A DNA stretch of 64,000 nucleotides from Paenibacillus sp. NAIST15-1 (lineage in GTDB: Bacteria > Bacillota > Bacilli > Paenibacillales > Paenibacillaceae): positions 1 to 64,000 of the forward strand of contig NZ_BBYF01000011.1 in assembly GCF_001894745.1 (NCBI RefSeq), in the 5' to 3' direction. Position 1 is the stretch's first letter. The number at the start of each line of letters is the position of its first letter. Made by a program: the position numbers and the translations under genes. The notes under the pieces were generated by a model. The model did not search any database. It saw only the letters and a program-made list of their open reading frames with translations, and was not told the DNA's origin. This document shows, in pieces, positions 26,046-35,516 of the stretch.

Positions 26046-27587
26046 TTACTCCCACTCAATTGTTGCTGGTGGCTTCGATGTTACGTCATAGACGATACGG
26101 TTAACGTTCTCGACTTCGTTGACGATACGTACGGAGATCTTCTCAAGAATATCCCACGGAATACGTGCCCAGTCAGCCGTCATGCCGTCGATGGATGTTA
26201 CTGCACGGATACCTACTGTGTAGGAATACGTACGAGCGTCACCCATAACGCCGACACTCTTCATGTCCGGCAATGCTGTGAAGTACTGCCAAATTTCATT
26301 ATCCAAGCCAGCCTTCGCAATTTCCTCGCGCAAGATCGCGTCGGATTCACGAACAATTGTCAGCTTGTCCTCTGTTACTTCACCCAGTACGCGGATTGCA
26401 AGACCCGGTCCTGGGAATGGCTGACGCCATACGATTTCTCGCGGCAAGCCGAGCTCTTCGCCGACTTTGCGAACTTCGTCCTTGAACAACGTGTTCAAAG
26501 GTTCGATAAGCTTGAACTTCATGTCCTCAGGCAAGCCGCCAACGTTGTGGTGGGACTTGATCGTCTGAGCAGTTGCTGTTCCACTCTCTACGATGTCCGT
26601 ATACAATGTGCCTTGTGCCAAGAAGTCGAAGTCGCCCAGCTTCGCGGACTCTTCATCGAAGCAGTAAATGAACTCGTTGCCGATGATTTTACGTTTTTTC
26701 TCCGGATCAGATACGCCTGCAAGCTTGCTCATGAAGCGCTCGCGTGCATCAATTTTGACCACATGCATATCGAACTTGCCGACGAATGTCTCCATTACGC
26801 CTTCAGCTTCGCCTTTGCGCAGCAAGTTGTGATCGATGAACATACATGTCAGTTGATCACCAATTGCCTTATGAATAAGTGCCGCTACAACGGAGGAATC
26901 TACACCGCCGCTAAGCGCGCACAATACTTTGCGATCGCCGACTGTCTCGCGAATTTCTTGCACCTTGTCCTCGATGAATGTTTCCATCGACCAGTCGCCC
27001 TTGCATTCGCATACACGGAACAAGAAGTTGCGAATCATTTCATTTCCGTATACAGAATGACGTACTTCAGGGTGGAATTGTACCGCATGGAAACGTTTTT
27101 CCGGATGGCTCATTGCCGCAATTGGAGCATGCTCCGTACCTGCGTCAACGCGGAAGCCTTCTGGAAGCTCAACAACCAAGTCCGTATGGCTCATCCATAC
27201 CGTTTGGTTTGCTTCCAAGCCATGTGCCAATTCACTGCCTGGCTGGAATACAACATCAGCTTTCCCGTACTCGCGCTTGCCTGCACGCTCAACTTTACCC
27301 TTCAGCTGATGCGACATCATTTGCATACCGTAGCAAATCCCCATGATTGGAAGACCCAATTCATAAATACGCGGATCTACCATTGGTGAATTTTCTTCGT
27401 ATACGCTCGCTGGACCGCCAGAGAATACGATCCCCTTTGGATTCAGTTCTTGAATGCGTTCGATTGAAGTGTTGTATGGAACCAGTTCACTGTACACGCC
27501 CATATCGCGAATACGACGTGCGATGAGCTGGTTATATTGTCCGCCAAAATCGAGGACAACGATCATTTCATGATGTTGCTTTGTCAT
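26046..27587 (-). CDS. guaA: GMP synthase (glutamine-hydrolysing)
   Basis: 513 residues, normal length. N-terminal class I glutamine amidotransferase with nucleophile [13 protein letters not shown], and the His-Glu pair in FHPEVRHS; then the ATP pyrophosphatase domain with PP-loop [26 protein letters not shown] and the C-terminal dimerisation domain ending in KPPATIEWE. It makes GMP from XMP, the last step to guanine nucleotides. GGGAGG is 7 nt before the ATG. Monocistronic, with its own promoter and hairpin terminator; no purine riboswitch is visible in its leader. Confidence 0.97.
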   Translation of the reverse strand: MTKQHHEMIVVLDFGGQYNQLIARRIRDMGVYSELVPYNTSIERIQELNPKGIVFSGGPASVYEENSPMVDPRIYELGLPIMGICYGMQMMSHQLKGKVERAGKREYGKADVVFQPGSELAHGLEANQTVWMSHTDLVVELPEGFRVDAGTEHAPIAAMSHPEKRFHAVQFHPEVRHSVYGNEMIRNFLFRVCECKGDWSMETFIEDKVQEIRETVGDRKVLCALSGGVDSSVVAALIHKAIGDQLTCMFIDHNLLRKGEAEGVMETFVGKFDMHVVKIDARERFMSKLAGVSDPEKKRKIIGNEFIYCFDEESAKLGDFDFLAQGTLYTDIVESGTATAQTIKSHHNVGGLPEDMKFKLIEPLNTLFKDEVRKVGEELGLPREIVWRQPFPGPGLAIRVLGEVTEDKLTIVRESDAILREEIAKAGLDNEIWQYFTALPDMKSVGVMGDARTYSYTVGIRAVTSIDGMTADWARIPWDILEKISVRIVNEVENVNRIVYDVTSKPPATIEWE

Positions 27588-27618
27588 TGCCGTGCCTCCC
27601 TAATACATATTGTCCACT

Positions 27619-27648
27619 ATTATAACGAAATTGAAAAACGTCAGTCAA
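27619..27648 (-). promoter_or_regulatory. Sigma-A promoter of guaA
   Basis: Minus strand TTGACT (27643-27648), 18-nt spacer, TATAAT (27619-27624), about 30 bp before the guaA start codon. Confidence 0.7.
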
Positions 27649-27824
27649 TGTGTTATGTGATCAAGTTTGGATAACTATATAAAATTACTGGTAAAGTGTT
27701 ATTATTTTTCTTCAATTTGAAAAGTATTCAAGTTATTATAGGATCGAAACAGTAAAATCATGGAACATCAGCCCCTTCCCATAGCGGTAACAGCTGATCC
27801 CCCCCTAAAAATCGAGGTGTGTAT

Positions 27825-28961
27825 ATGCGAAAATCTGTTCATGTTTATTGTGCACTATTGTTGTTTATTTCCCTCTTCATTCCATCTATAAGAACTGTCA
27901 GTGCCGAAAATGCTCCATTGCTGTCTCCCCTTCCCAATACAAGCCTTTACTCTCAGCTTTATCATCTGCCAGACGACACAACACTGCTCGTTGAACCCAA
28001 TTACGAGAAGAATTATTCAACATTGAATGCGATCAATCTGCCACAAGCCAAAATACTGTGGAGCAAGAAATTCCCCGAAATTTATGACGTATATGTCTTG
28101 GCCAACCCTACCAAAATCGTAGTCATGACTCGCGATAACGACAACCTAAAGAAAATCGTTCTCGATCAACACGGGAATACATTATCCCAACAATTATACC
28201 GTAATATTAAGCTTAATCTGGAATTAAACAGCATTAGCATCAAGGTGAGATGGTCGCCGCCACAGCAGAACATCGAAGAGCAAATTGTCGTACTTGAGCA
28301 GAATTATTATAAAAAGAAGTCGATTGCATCCCTTTACTCATCTCCTTGGATCAAGCCTCTCCTCCGTAAAGATATACGAATCGAACCTGGAAGTTATGAG
28401 CATCTAACTATTATAGATATCGCCTTCCGAGCTCCCAATCTGGTCGTCCAGTACGAAGGGTCTGGCATTATGCAATCCCAATTTTTCTATAAGATCATCA
28501 ATATTCGTAATTCGCAGGAGTCGACAATTCTAATCGAGGGGAATATACAAACCGATTTCGGTGTACAAGATGGGAAACTCATTATAACAACGGAGCATAA
28601 CAGTATCGGAAGCCCGTTCGGCCCAGATCATAATAAAGGTAATTTGGTGTATGCTGTGTACGATTTGAACACAAGAAAGCAAATTCATCAGCAAGTATCT
28701 ACCTTCACAGACAATGATACCTTCGGTTGGAATGCTTCCTACCAAGCCGGGAAGATATGGATGCATGATTTATCAGATAGCAAGTGGATCATTACAGATA
28801 CATTTGGGAAAGCGTTAATTGAGGAACAAACAACTGTATTCCCAGAGGGGGTTGTACGCTTTATTACATACGCCCCTGTCGACAAAAAAGCGTATTTCAT
28901 CGTGTACAAACACAAAGAAACAGCCAAATTGCTTGAATTGGAAGTCACGGACAGAGACTGA
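27825..28961 (+). CDS. Secreted protein of unknown function
   Basis: 378 residues. A signal peptide is clear (MRKSVHVYCALLLFISLFIP to about residue 28, cut after TVSA). The mature part has no membrane segment and shows repeated short strands of the type LVVQYEG, KLIITTEHN, KIWMHDLSD, which suggest a beta-propeller or other all-beta fold (inference). I do not recognise a family. GAGG lies 7 nt before the ATG; a GTG two codons earlier is less likely. It stands alone between guaA and the convergent peptide importer operon. Cysteines are absent from the mature region as far as I can see. Confidence 0.75.
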   Translation: MRKSVHVYCALLLFISLFIPSIRTVSAENAPLLSPLPNTSLYSQLYHLPDDTTLLVEPNYEKNYSTLNAINLPQAKILWSKKFPEIYDVYVLANPTKIVVMTRDNDNLKKIVLDQHGNTLSQQLYRNIKLNLELNSISIKVRWSPPQQNIEEQIVVLEQNYYKKKSIASLYSSPWIKPLLRKDIRIEPGSYEHLTIIDIAFRAPNLVVQYEGSGIMQSQFFYKIINIRNSQESTILIEGNIQTDFGVQDGKLIITTEHNSIGSPFGPDHNKGNLVYAVYDLNTRKQIHQQVSTFTDNDTFGWNASYQAGKIWMHDLSDSKWIITDTFGKALIEEQTTVFPEGVVRFITYAPVDKKAYFIVYKHKETAKLLELEVTDRD

Positions 28962-28981
28962 TATTGTTCATGAAAATGAAA

Positions 28982-29017
28982 AATGCCTCGAAGTCGCAAT
29001 CCGACTGTCGGGGCATT
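28982..29017. terminator. Bidirectional terminator
   Basis: AATGCC (28982-28987) pairs with GGCATT (29012-29017), with inner CGA/TCG and AGTCG/CGACT pairs. The minus-strand tail TTTTTCATTTTC suits the peptide importer operon; it also ends the unknown secreted gene. Confidence 0.8.
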
Positions 29018-29044
29018 CTATTGGTTTAAGTGATCAAAATCGGC

Positions 29045-30010
29045 TTATACGAGGTGACAGGCCACTTGATGGTCGTTACCTACATCCCTGAATACCGGAA
29101 CCTGCTCACGACAAATATCGGTCGCAAACGGACAGCGTGTGTGGAACTTACAGCCGGATGGAGGATTGGCTGGATTCGGAATATCCCCCTGCAGGACGAT
29201 TCGTTCACGCTTCAGCTTCGGTATCGGAATCGGCACAGCTGATAACAGTGCCTTCGTATACGGATGCAGCGGATTGCGGAACAATTCGTCTCGCGACGCC
29301 GTCTCCATCATGGTGCCCAAGTACATAACGCCGATCCGATCACACAGATGCTCTACGACGCTTAGGTCATGGGAGATAAACAAATACGTTAAGCCGCGTG
29401 TCTTCTGCAGCTTGCGGAATAAGTTAATAATTTGCGCCTGAATCGATACATCGAGCGCCGAGACTGGCTCGTCCGCAATAATGAGATCCGGGTCAAGGAT
29501 AAGCGCTCTGGCAATTCCGATGCGCTGACGTTGGCCACCCGAGAACTCATGTGGAAAGCGATCATACTGATAGGCCGATAGACCGCATGCTTCCATAACC
29601 TCAAGCACTCGATCCCGAACTTCTTCCTTCGTGGTCATTCCATGGTTAAGCAGCGCCTCGCCAATGGCATCGCCGACGCGAACACGCGGATTCAAAGAAC
29701 TATACGGATCTTGGAAGATGAGCTGCATCTTCGGTCTCAGCTTGCGCAGTTCCTTTTCCTGCATGCCATAGATATCAATCCCCTGAAACTTCACTTCGCC
29801 TTCCGTCTTCTCCAGCAACCGAATGATAGTACGCCCTACTGTACTCTTCCCGCTTCCAGATTCTCCAACCAAGCCGAACGTCTCCCCCCGCTTGATGGTG
29901 AAGCTGATATCATCCACCGCCTTCACATGGCCGACAGTTCGATTGAATATGCCTGAGGTAATCGGAAAGTACTTTTTCAAATGTTTCACTTCGAGCAATG
30001 TCTCAGCCAT
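29045..30010 (-). CDS. Oligopeptide/dipeptide ABC importer ATPase, OppF-like
   Basis: 321 residues. Walker A GESGSGKSTVGRT, FQDPYSSLNPRVRV, signature EFSGGQRQRIGIARAL, Walker B LIIADEPVSALD, and the C-terminal Opp/Dpp domain with cysteine cluster CKFHTRCPFATDIC, likely a Fe-S site as in related Dpp ATPases. ATG at 30010 with GGAGG upstream; its start overlaps the end of the OppD-like gene by 8 bp, consistent with translational coupling. Last gene of a five-gene operon. Confidence 0.92.
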   Translation of the reverse strand: MAETLLEVKHLKKYFPITSGIFNRTVGHVKAVDDISFTIKRGETFGLVGESGSGKSTVGRTIIRLLEKTEGEVKFQGIDIYGMQEKELRKLRPKMQLIFQDPYSSLNPRVRVGDAIGEALLNHGMTTKEEVRDRVLEVMEACGLSAYQYDRFPHEFSGGQRQRIGIARALILDPDLIIADEPVSALDVSIQAQIINLFRKLQKTRGLTYLFISHDLSVVEHLCDRIGVMYLGTMMETASRDELFRNPLHPYTKALLSAVPIPIPKLKRERIVLQGDIPNPANPPSGCKFHTRCPFATDICREQVPVFRDVGNDHQVACHLV

Positions 30011-30986
30011 GTTGAATTCCCTCCTCATACAGCCAGCAAGCAACCCGATGCCGTTCGGCTGTATCCTTCAGCAGTGGCTGCTTCGTTGTACACACCGACA
30101 TGCAGCGGTCACAGCGATCATGGAAATAGCAGGACTCAGTCAAAGACAATGGGTTAGGCACCTGCCCCGGAATCGAGTACAAATCATCCTGACGCTGGCC
30201 GATGACAGGCTTCGAACGAAGCAGACCTTGTGTATAAGGATGCTTCGGATTCTCGAACAGCTCGACAACTTCGCCTTCTTCCACGATCTTGCCGGAGTAC
30301 ATCACGATCACGTAATCAGCGATTTCTGCAACGACACCAAGGTCATGGGTGATGAGCAAAATAGACATGTTTGAATCTTCTTTGATTTGACGCAGCATAT
30401 CCAGAATTTGCGCTTGAATCGTTACATCAAGTGCTGTGGTCGGTTCATCCGCAATGAGCAGTTTCGGATTACAGGACATCGCGATCGCAATCATAATCCG
30501 CTGCAGCATGCCCCCGCTCAACTGATGCGGGTAACTGTCCAAGATCTGCTCTGCACGAGAGATTCCAACCAGCTCTACCAGCTCGCGAGCCCGAGCCCGC
30601 GCATCCTTCTTCGATAGCTTCATATGCACCATGAGAGGCTCCATAATCTGCTTGCCGATCGTAAGCACCGGGTTCAGAGAGGACATTGGCTCCTGGAATA
30701 TCATCGCAATATCGTTACCACGGATTTGGCGCAGCTCTTCCTTCGGAATGTGGAGCAAATCCTTGCCGCCGAACTGAATATTGCCGTTCACCACTTTACC
30801 TGCGGGTTCTTCGACGAGCCCCATTATAGACATTGCGGTTACACTTTTGCCGCAGCCGGATTCGCCGACGATGCATACGGTTTCCCCTTCGCGAATGCGC
30901 AGGCTAATATCATTGACTGCCTTAACTGCCCCTGCTTCGGTATAAAAATAAGTACTGAGATGATCAATTTCGATTACATTTTTCAT
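30003..30986 (-). CDS. Oligopeptide/dipeptide ABC importer ATPase, OppD-like
   Basis: 327 residues. Walker A GESGCGKSVTAMSI, FQEPMSSLNPVLTI, signature QLSGGMLQRIMIAIAM, Walker B LLIADEPTTALD, C-terminal cysteine cluster CYFHDRCDRCMSVC. The MLQR/MAIA variant of the signature is typical of OppD. A TTG codon directly precedes the ATG; the ATG is preferred. The pair OppD/OppF forms the heterodimeric motor. Confidence 0.92.
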   Translation of the reverse strand: MKNVIEIDHLSTYFYTEAGAVKAVNDISLRIREGETVCIVGESGCGKSVTAMSIMGLVEEPAGKVVNGNIQFGGKDLLHIPKEELRQIRGNDIAMIFQEPMSSLNPVLTIGKQIMEPLMVHMKLSKKDARARARELVELVGISRAEQILDSYPHQLSGGMLQRIMIAIAMSCNPKLLIADEPTTALDVTIQAQILDMLRQIKEDSNMSILLITHDLGVVAEIADYVIVMYSGKIVEEGEVVELFENPKHPYTQGLLRSKPVIGQRQDDLYSIPGQVPNPLSLTESCYFHDRCDRCMSVCTTKQPLLKDTAERHRVACWLYEEGIQHG

Positions 30987-31000
30987 CAACTGTCATTCCC

Positions 31001-31927
31001 TTACTTCTTCTGTTTAGGATCGAGAACATCTCGCAAACCATCGCCGAACACGTTAATTGCAATTACTGTAGAAAATATAGCAAGACCTGGCGGAATCCAC
31101 AGCCAAGGACGCTTCTCGAAATCCATCAAGCTGTTCGCCGCCTCTATCATGTTCCCCCACGTCGGAGTAGGCGGCATAACACCAAGACCGAAGAAGCTGA
31201 GCGCAGATTCACTCAATATCGCTCCACCCGTACTCAATGTAGCGACGACAATAAGAAGTGGTGCTATGTTCGGAATCATATGATTAAACAGCTTCCGCTT
31301 ATCATCCAATCCAAGTACAATCGCCGCCTGCATAAATTCTCGTTCACGAATACTAAGCATCTGACTGCGTACGAGCCGAGCCAATCCTGGCCAGCCAATA
31401 AAGCTGAGCATGAACATGACAAGATACATGCGATATTCCGTAGGTACTTTCCATTCGGACATCATTGCCCCTAAGATGAACAAGATCGGCATGCCCGGAA
31501 TCGTTAACAGCAGATCGGCAAGCCGCATAATAATCTGATCGACAATCCCTCGATAATAAGCTGCAACCGCTCCAAGAATCGAGCCGATACATACCGAAAT
31601 CACCATAGATGCGAAGCCTACCGTCAAGGATATGCGGCCGGCCTGCAGCAAGCGCGTCAGCACATCTCGCCCGAGCCCGTCGGTACCGAGCCAATGCTTC
31701 ATCGAAGGTGCTTTGTTCATCATCGCCAGATTACTCTTGCCGTCCGCATAGGGGGAGAATAAAGGGCCGATGAAGCATGCCAGAAACATAATAATGAAAA
31801 AGAGTAAGCCGGATATGGCTAGTTTGTTTTTCAACAGCTTATGAAAAGCCTGACGCCATAGCGACGTGCGAGCCGCTGCCGGCGCCGTCCGCTGAACCTC
31901 TGTTATTCCGCCGGAAATGGATGACAT
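31001..31927 (-). CDS. Oligopeptide ABC importer permease, OppC-like
   Basis: 308 residues. An N-terminal cytoplasmic stretch, a first helix (LAISGLLFFIIMFLACFIGP), an external loop with NKAPSMKHWLGTDGLGRDVLTR (the DppC/OppC hallmark), then five helices and the EAA loop REREFMQAAIVLGLDDKRKLF. AAGGGGG lies 7 nt before the ATG. It starts just after the OppB-like gene ends. Confidence 0.92.
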   Translation of the reverse strand: MSSISGGITEVQRTAPAAARTSLWRQAFHKLLKNKLAISGLLFFIIMFLACFIGPLFSPYADGKSNLAMMNKAPSMKHWLGTDGLGRDVLTRLLQAGRISLTVGFASMVISVCIGSILGAVAAYYRGIVDQIIMRLADLLLTIPGMPILFILGAMMSEWKVPTEYRMYLVMFMLSFIGWPGLARLVRSQMLSIREREFMQAAIVLGLDDKRKLFNHMIPNIAPLLIVVATLSTGGAILSESALSFFGLGVMPPTPTWGNMIEAANSLMDFEKRPWLWIPPGLAIFSTVIAINVFGDGLRDVLDPKQKK

Positions 31928-31939
31928 GTTGGTACCCCC

Positions 31940-32896
31940 TTAATGCAATCTGACGCGCGGATCGGCGACATTGTACAAAATATCCGAAATGAGCGTGCCG
32001 ATTATCGTCAAGATGGCAATGAACATCGTAAAGCCCATGAGCAGTGGATAATCCCTCGTCCCGAAAGATTGCAAATACAATTGCCCAATTCCCGGCCAAT
32101 TAAATATCTTCTCAATAATCATCGAACCACTGAACAAGCCCGGAAGTTCAAAACCGATCAAGGTGATCGCAGGCAGCATCGCATTGCGAAGCGCATGCCG
32201 ATACAGCACCACTCGCTCCTTCATGCCCTTCGCTCTAGCTGTACGGACATAGTCCTGCCGAATTACATCAATCATATTGCTGCGGAAATATCGTGTCAGC
32301 GAACCGACCCCAAGCAAGACCATCACCGCTACTGGCATAATCATATGATCGATGACTTCCCATGCATGCGCCATGCCCGTGGAGTTGCTCCCTGTCGTAA
32401 TCATCCCTCCAGGCGGCAGTATCTTCAAATCAACCGCCAGCATCTTGATCAGATACAACCCGATGAAGAACGATGGAATGGACATCGCAGCAAATAAAAA
32501 GACCATCACGGCGGTGTCAAAGAAAGAATACTGCTTGTACGCCGAAACGACACCAATAATAACCGCCAACAGCCATGTAAAAAAGGTTGAAACAATCGCC
32601 AGCAAAAACGAATTCCACACATAATCATTGAACAGCGTTATGATAGGCTTTTGCTGTGCTAGCGAGTATCCGAAGTTGCCATGGAAGGCATTGGTCAACC
32701 AATTCCAATACCGCTCCAATACAGGCTGATTAAGGCCATATATGGCTCGGAGCTCTTCCTTCCGCTCCGGTGACAGCTTCGTATTGCCCGCGAGAAAATC
32801 GCCAGGCATCATTGCAAACAGTACAAAAATAAATAAGGATGCCGCAGACAAAATGAGGATCATGTACAAAAATCTTCGCAGCAAAAAATTACTCAT
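31940..32896 (-). CDS. Oligopeptide ABC importer permease, OppB-like
   Basis: 318 residues, six membrane segments. Hallmarks MPGDFLAGNTKLSPERKEEL, the first-helix RRFLYMILILSAASLFIFVL and the C-terminal loop DYVRTARAKGMKERVVLYRH with LPGLFSGSMIIEKIFNWPG. ATG at 32896 has AAGGAG 7 nt upstream; the frame opens 8 codons earlier without a site. Second gene of the operon after the binding protein. Confidence 0.93.
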   Translation of the reverse strand: MSNFLLRRFLYMILILSAASLFIFVLFAMMPGDFLAGNTKLSPERKEELRAIYGLNQPVLERYWNWLTNAFHGNFGYSLAQQKPIITLFNDYVWNSFLLAIVSTFFTWLLAVIIGVVSAYKQYSFFDTAVMVFLFAAMSIPSFFIGLYLIKMLAVDLKILPPGGMITTGSNSTGMAHAWEVIDHMIMPVAVMVLLGVGSLTRYFRSNMIDVIRQDYVRTARAKGMKERVVLYRHALRNAMLPAITLIGFELPGLFSGSMIIEKIFNWPGIGQLYLQSFGTRDYPLLMGFTMFIAILTIIGTLISDILYNVADPRVRLH

Positions 32897-32968
32897 GTTC
32901 GCACTCCTTTTGGAAGTCATTCGCCCCTGGCTGCAATCGAAAGTGCAGGCCAGGGGCTCCTATGCTCA

Positions 32969-34708
32969 TTATTTCAATTCCCAGTCGAACACGCTTCCAG
33001 CTACACCAGTCAATGGTGAGATCTTCATCCCTTGAATACGTCCATTATAGGCATAGACCGACTTGCGATAGCTTGTGAAGATGTAAGGCATATCATCATT
33101 CAGAACTTGGAACAGCTCCTTGTAAATCTTCTTGCGTTCTTCAATATCTGTTGCTGCCAAGCCTTTGTCGTACAGCTCTTTCACTTTTGGATTGTCATAG
33201 CCCTTCACTTCGCCGTTCACGAAGCGACGAACGCCATCCGCTGGATCTACCAGAACCGGTGTTGAGAAGGAAGCAAGATCATAATCGCCGCTGTCAGCCT
33301 TCGCACCTAGCGCATTGAAGTCTGCGAACAGCTCTGGCTCGAATTGAACCCCAATCGCTGCATAGTTTTCCTTCGCAATCGTGACGAACAGGTCATTCCC
33401 CTTGCTCTTCGAGCCGATAAAGTGAAGCTTCAGCTTTTTACCGTCCTTCTCACGGATTCCGTCCCCGCCAGCTTTCCAACCAGCTTCGTCAAGCAAGGCT
33501 TTTGCTTTTTCCGGATCATAGTTGTACGGGTTAATGCCTTCTTCCGTATATGCCCAAGATGTTGGCGGGCTCGGAATATTCGCCACTTGACCTGCACCTT
33601 GGTTCGCGTCTACAAAGATGGATTGACGGTCTAGTCCGTAAGTCAGTGCCTGACGAACGCGTTTGTCTTTGAAAGTATCGTGCTCATGGTTAAATGACAG
33701 GAAGCCGTAGTTGCTTGCTGTAGCCGGCACAAGATTCAAGAAGCCCAATGACTTCAGCTTATCAATATTTTCTTGCGTTGCAGTAAAGGCCCCATAGTCC
33801 TGCTCGCCTGTTTCAATAAACTGCCACGTGTCGCCTTCTGTTGTTTTGTAGATAAAGTGTTCGGTCTTTGGCTTGCCTTTGAAATAGTTTTCGTTAGCAA
33901 CAAAGCGTACCTCTTGGCCTGGGATAAACTTCTCCAGCTTGTATGGGCCTGTTCCAACCGGATTCGCGTGCAGGTTCTTAATATAGTCCAGAGACTGTCC
34001 CTGCTTGTAATCCTTGCCGTAATAAGCCTTGGACAGCACGTCACCCCCAAGGATCGACAGCGCCTGAGAGTTTCCTTTTTCCAAAGTGACAGAGATCGTA
34101 TTTGGATCAATCACCTTGATGCCCGAAATCAAAGTCGCCTTGCCTTCTTTATATTCTTTTGCCCCAACGATGCCGATAAGGGACAAATCTTCTTCACCTG
34201 TGTAACCCTTGTCATTTACAAGCGTCCACGTGAAAGCAACATCATCTGCCGTAATCGGTGAGCCGTCACTGAACTTCAAGCCTTTGCGCAGATGGAACGT
34301 AAAGATTTTTCCGTCCTCTGTAATTTCCCACTTCTCAGCCAAGCCCGGAATCGGCAAGCCTTTCTCATCATTCGTCACGAGAGGTGTGTACAAAATGGAG
34401 GAAACGTTGCCGTCATAGCCACTTTGCTGGAAGTAAGGAGTAAATGCGCCGCTCGGGTCTGTCAGACCAACAATAATCGTATCTGTGCGTTTCTTTGCTT
34501 GTTCTGGAAGCTTCGACATATCTGAAGCGCTGACAAGCTCTGTCAACACTTCCACAGGAGGTGTCTGTGTCTCTCCTGAGCTAGAATTGTTGGATGACAC
34601 CTGACTTTGTCCTTTGTCTGCAGGTGCCGCACTGTCATTCGAGCAAGCTGTCAATAACAAGCTGCTAGCCATCGTTAAAGATAAGAGAAGAAGCAATGTT
34701 TTCTTCAT
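32969..34708 (-). CDS. Oligopeptide-binding lipoprotein, OppA-like
   Basis: 579 residues. Lipoprotein signal MKKTLLLLLSLTMASSLLL with lipobox LLTAC-SN, then an Asn/Ser/Gln-rich linker and a family 5 solute-binding domain: GLAEKWEITEDGKIFTFHLR, GSPITADDVAFTWTLV, VGTGPYKLEKFIPGQEV and KRVRQALTYGLDRQSI. It captures peptides outside the membrane and hands them to the OppBC permease. AGGAGG is 6 nt before the ATG. First gene of the operon. Confidence 0.93.
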   Translation of the reverse strand: MKKTLLLLLSLTMASSLLLTACSNDSAAPADKGQSQVSSNNSSSGETQTPPVEVLTELVSASDMSKLPEQAKKRTDTIIVGLTDPSGAFTPYFQQSGYDGNVSSILYTPLVTNDEKGLPIPGLAEKWEITEDGKIFTFHLRKGLKFSDGSPITADDVAFTWTLVNDKGYTGEEDLSLIGIVGAKEYKEGKATLISGIKVIDPNTISVTLEKGNSQALSILGGDVLSKAYYGKDYKQGQSLDYIKNLHANPVGTGPYKLEKFIPGQEVRFVANENYFKGKPKTEHFIYKTTEGDTWQFIETGEQDYGAFTATQENIDKLKSLGFLNLVPATASNYGFLSFNHEHDTFKDKRVRQALTYGLDRQSIFVDANQGAGQVANIPSPPTSWAYTEEGINPYNYDPEKAKALLDEAGWKAGGDGIREKDGKKLKLHFIGSKSKGNDLFVTIAKENYAAIGVQFEPELFADFNALGAKADSGDYDLASFSTPVLVDPADGVRRFVNGEVKGYDNPKVKELYDKGLAATDIEERKKIYKELFQVLNDDMPYIFTSYRKSVYAYNGRIQGMKISPLTGVAGSVFDWELK

Positions 34709-34780
34709 GTTGACCCTCCTGAAATGAACAAGTTTATTTTCAACTATTCCTATAAGCTCAGTAGGAATTTTATAGGCCTT

Positions 34781-34809
34781 ATTATAAGCCAGTGGTAAAT
34801 TTATGTACA
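34781..34809 (-). promoter_or_regulatory. Promoter of the peptide importer operon
   Basis: Minus strand TGTACA (34804-34809), 17-nt spacer, TATAAT (34781-34786). The leader holds the inverted repeat TTCCTA/TAGGAA (about 34747-34767). Confidence 0.55.
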
Positions 34810-35408
34810 CAATAAAAATGCGTCGATTTTCAATTAAAAGATCTGATTTCCCGGGAATTGACTATAAAAGCCAAGGGAAACTTCACCACACACTCGATTA
34901 TCTCTTTTTTTTGCTTACTGTCTTCCTTTTGTGAAGAAAAGGGCTTGCTGTCAAAATCGTTTATGCTGGGTCGATGATGTTAGAATAGTTTACGATTGGT
35001 CATTGGGTGAGGGTCGATTCTACGTTGAAATGGTTCATTCGCATTCCCGTAGGGAGATTCATAATTATACATTTATGAGCTATCGATAACTCCGTGCGTT
35101 TCTGTACACAACCAGAAGTCATTAATCACTGTTATTCCACGGTTCGCGCACATTTTTCGTTTCTAAATTTTCTCCATAATGAAGTCCTTTTGCGATGTAT
35201 ATGTATGTATTTCTACGTATTATACTGCATGATTTCATTGAATAATAGTTATTTCTATACATTGGTCTATAATTATTTTGAATTCGCTACTTAGAAGCAT
35301 GCTTGAATATACAACGCTTACATAACAGGCTGTAAGGAAGTTATGCTCCATGTTTTCTCCAACTGGCAGCTTAAACAATAGTGAGAAAGAACTTTGCAAT
35401 AAAGCATG
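34810..35408. other. Intergenic stretch without a supported gene
   Basis: About 600 bp, AT-rich, between the divergent opp operon and the BlaI-type operon. A 66-codon frame at 35094-35294 has no ribosome site and biased hydrophobic/Tyr/Phe content, so it is not called. No repeats or RNA genes recognised. Confidence 0.5.
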
Positions 35409-35437
35409 TTGACATCATTTAACTACAGTTGTAGTAT
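35409..35437 (+). promoter_or_regulatory. Promoter of the BlaI/M56 operon
   Basis: TTGACA (35409-35414), 17-nt spacer, TAGTAT (35432-35437). The first BlaI-type operator covers the spacer and -10. Confidence 0.8.
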
Positions 35438-35486
35438 ATAGGTTAACTACGGTTGTAGTATATATGTTAACTACGGTTGTAGTTTC
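35419..35486 (+). promoter_or_regulatory. Three phased BlaI/MecI-type operators
   Basis: Three copies of a 24-bp unit, each with the palindrome ACTAC-NNNN-GTAGT: 35421-35436, 35445-35460 and 35469-35483. BlaI/MecI family repressors bind TACA/TGTA-type dyads of this shape. The spacing is exactly 24 bp each time. The first dyad covers the -10; the others lie in the 5' untranslated region. The cognate repressor is almost certainly the BlaI-like protein at 36316. Confidence 0.8.
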
Positions 35487-35516
35487 ATGAACAAACACTT
35501 AGAGAGGAGTGACAAT

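Noticed and set aside
26040..27389. 449-codon open frame on the plus strand opposite guaA
   Set aside because: It is antisense to the well-conserved guaA gene, has no ribosome site, and its Cys/His/Leu-rich composition is that of a mirror frame.
27588..27760. Purine riboswitch before guaA
   Set aside because: None of the conserved junction or loop sequences are present; only an ordinary promoter is visible.
35094..35294. 66-codon frame between opp and the BlaI operon
   Set aside because: No ribosome site, mostly Tyr/Phe/Leu from AT-rich DNA, and no recognisable motif.
35421..35483. Direct repeats considered as a CRISPR or transposon end
   Set aside because: Only three 24-bp units with an internal dyad at a promoter beside a BlaI gene; operator reading is far better.
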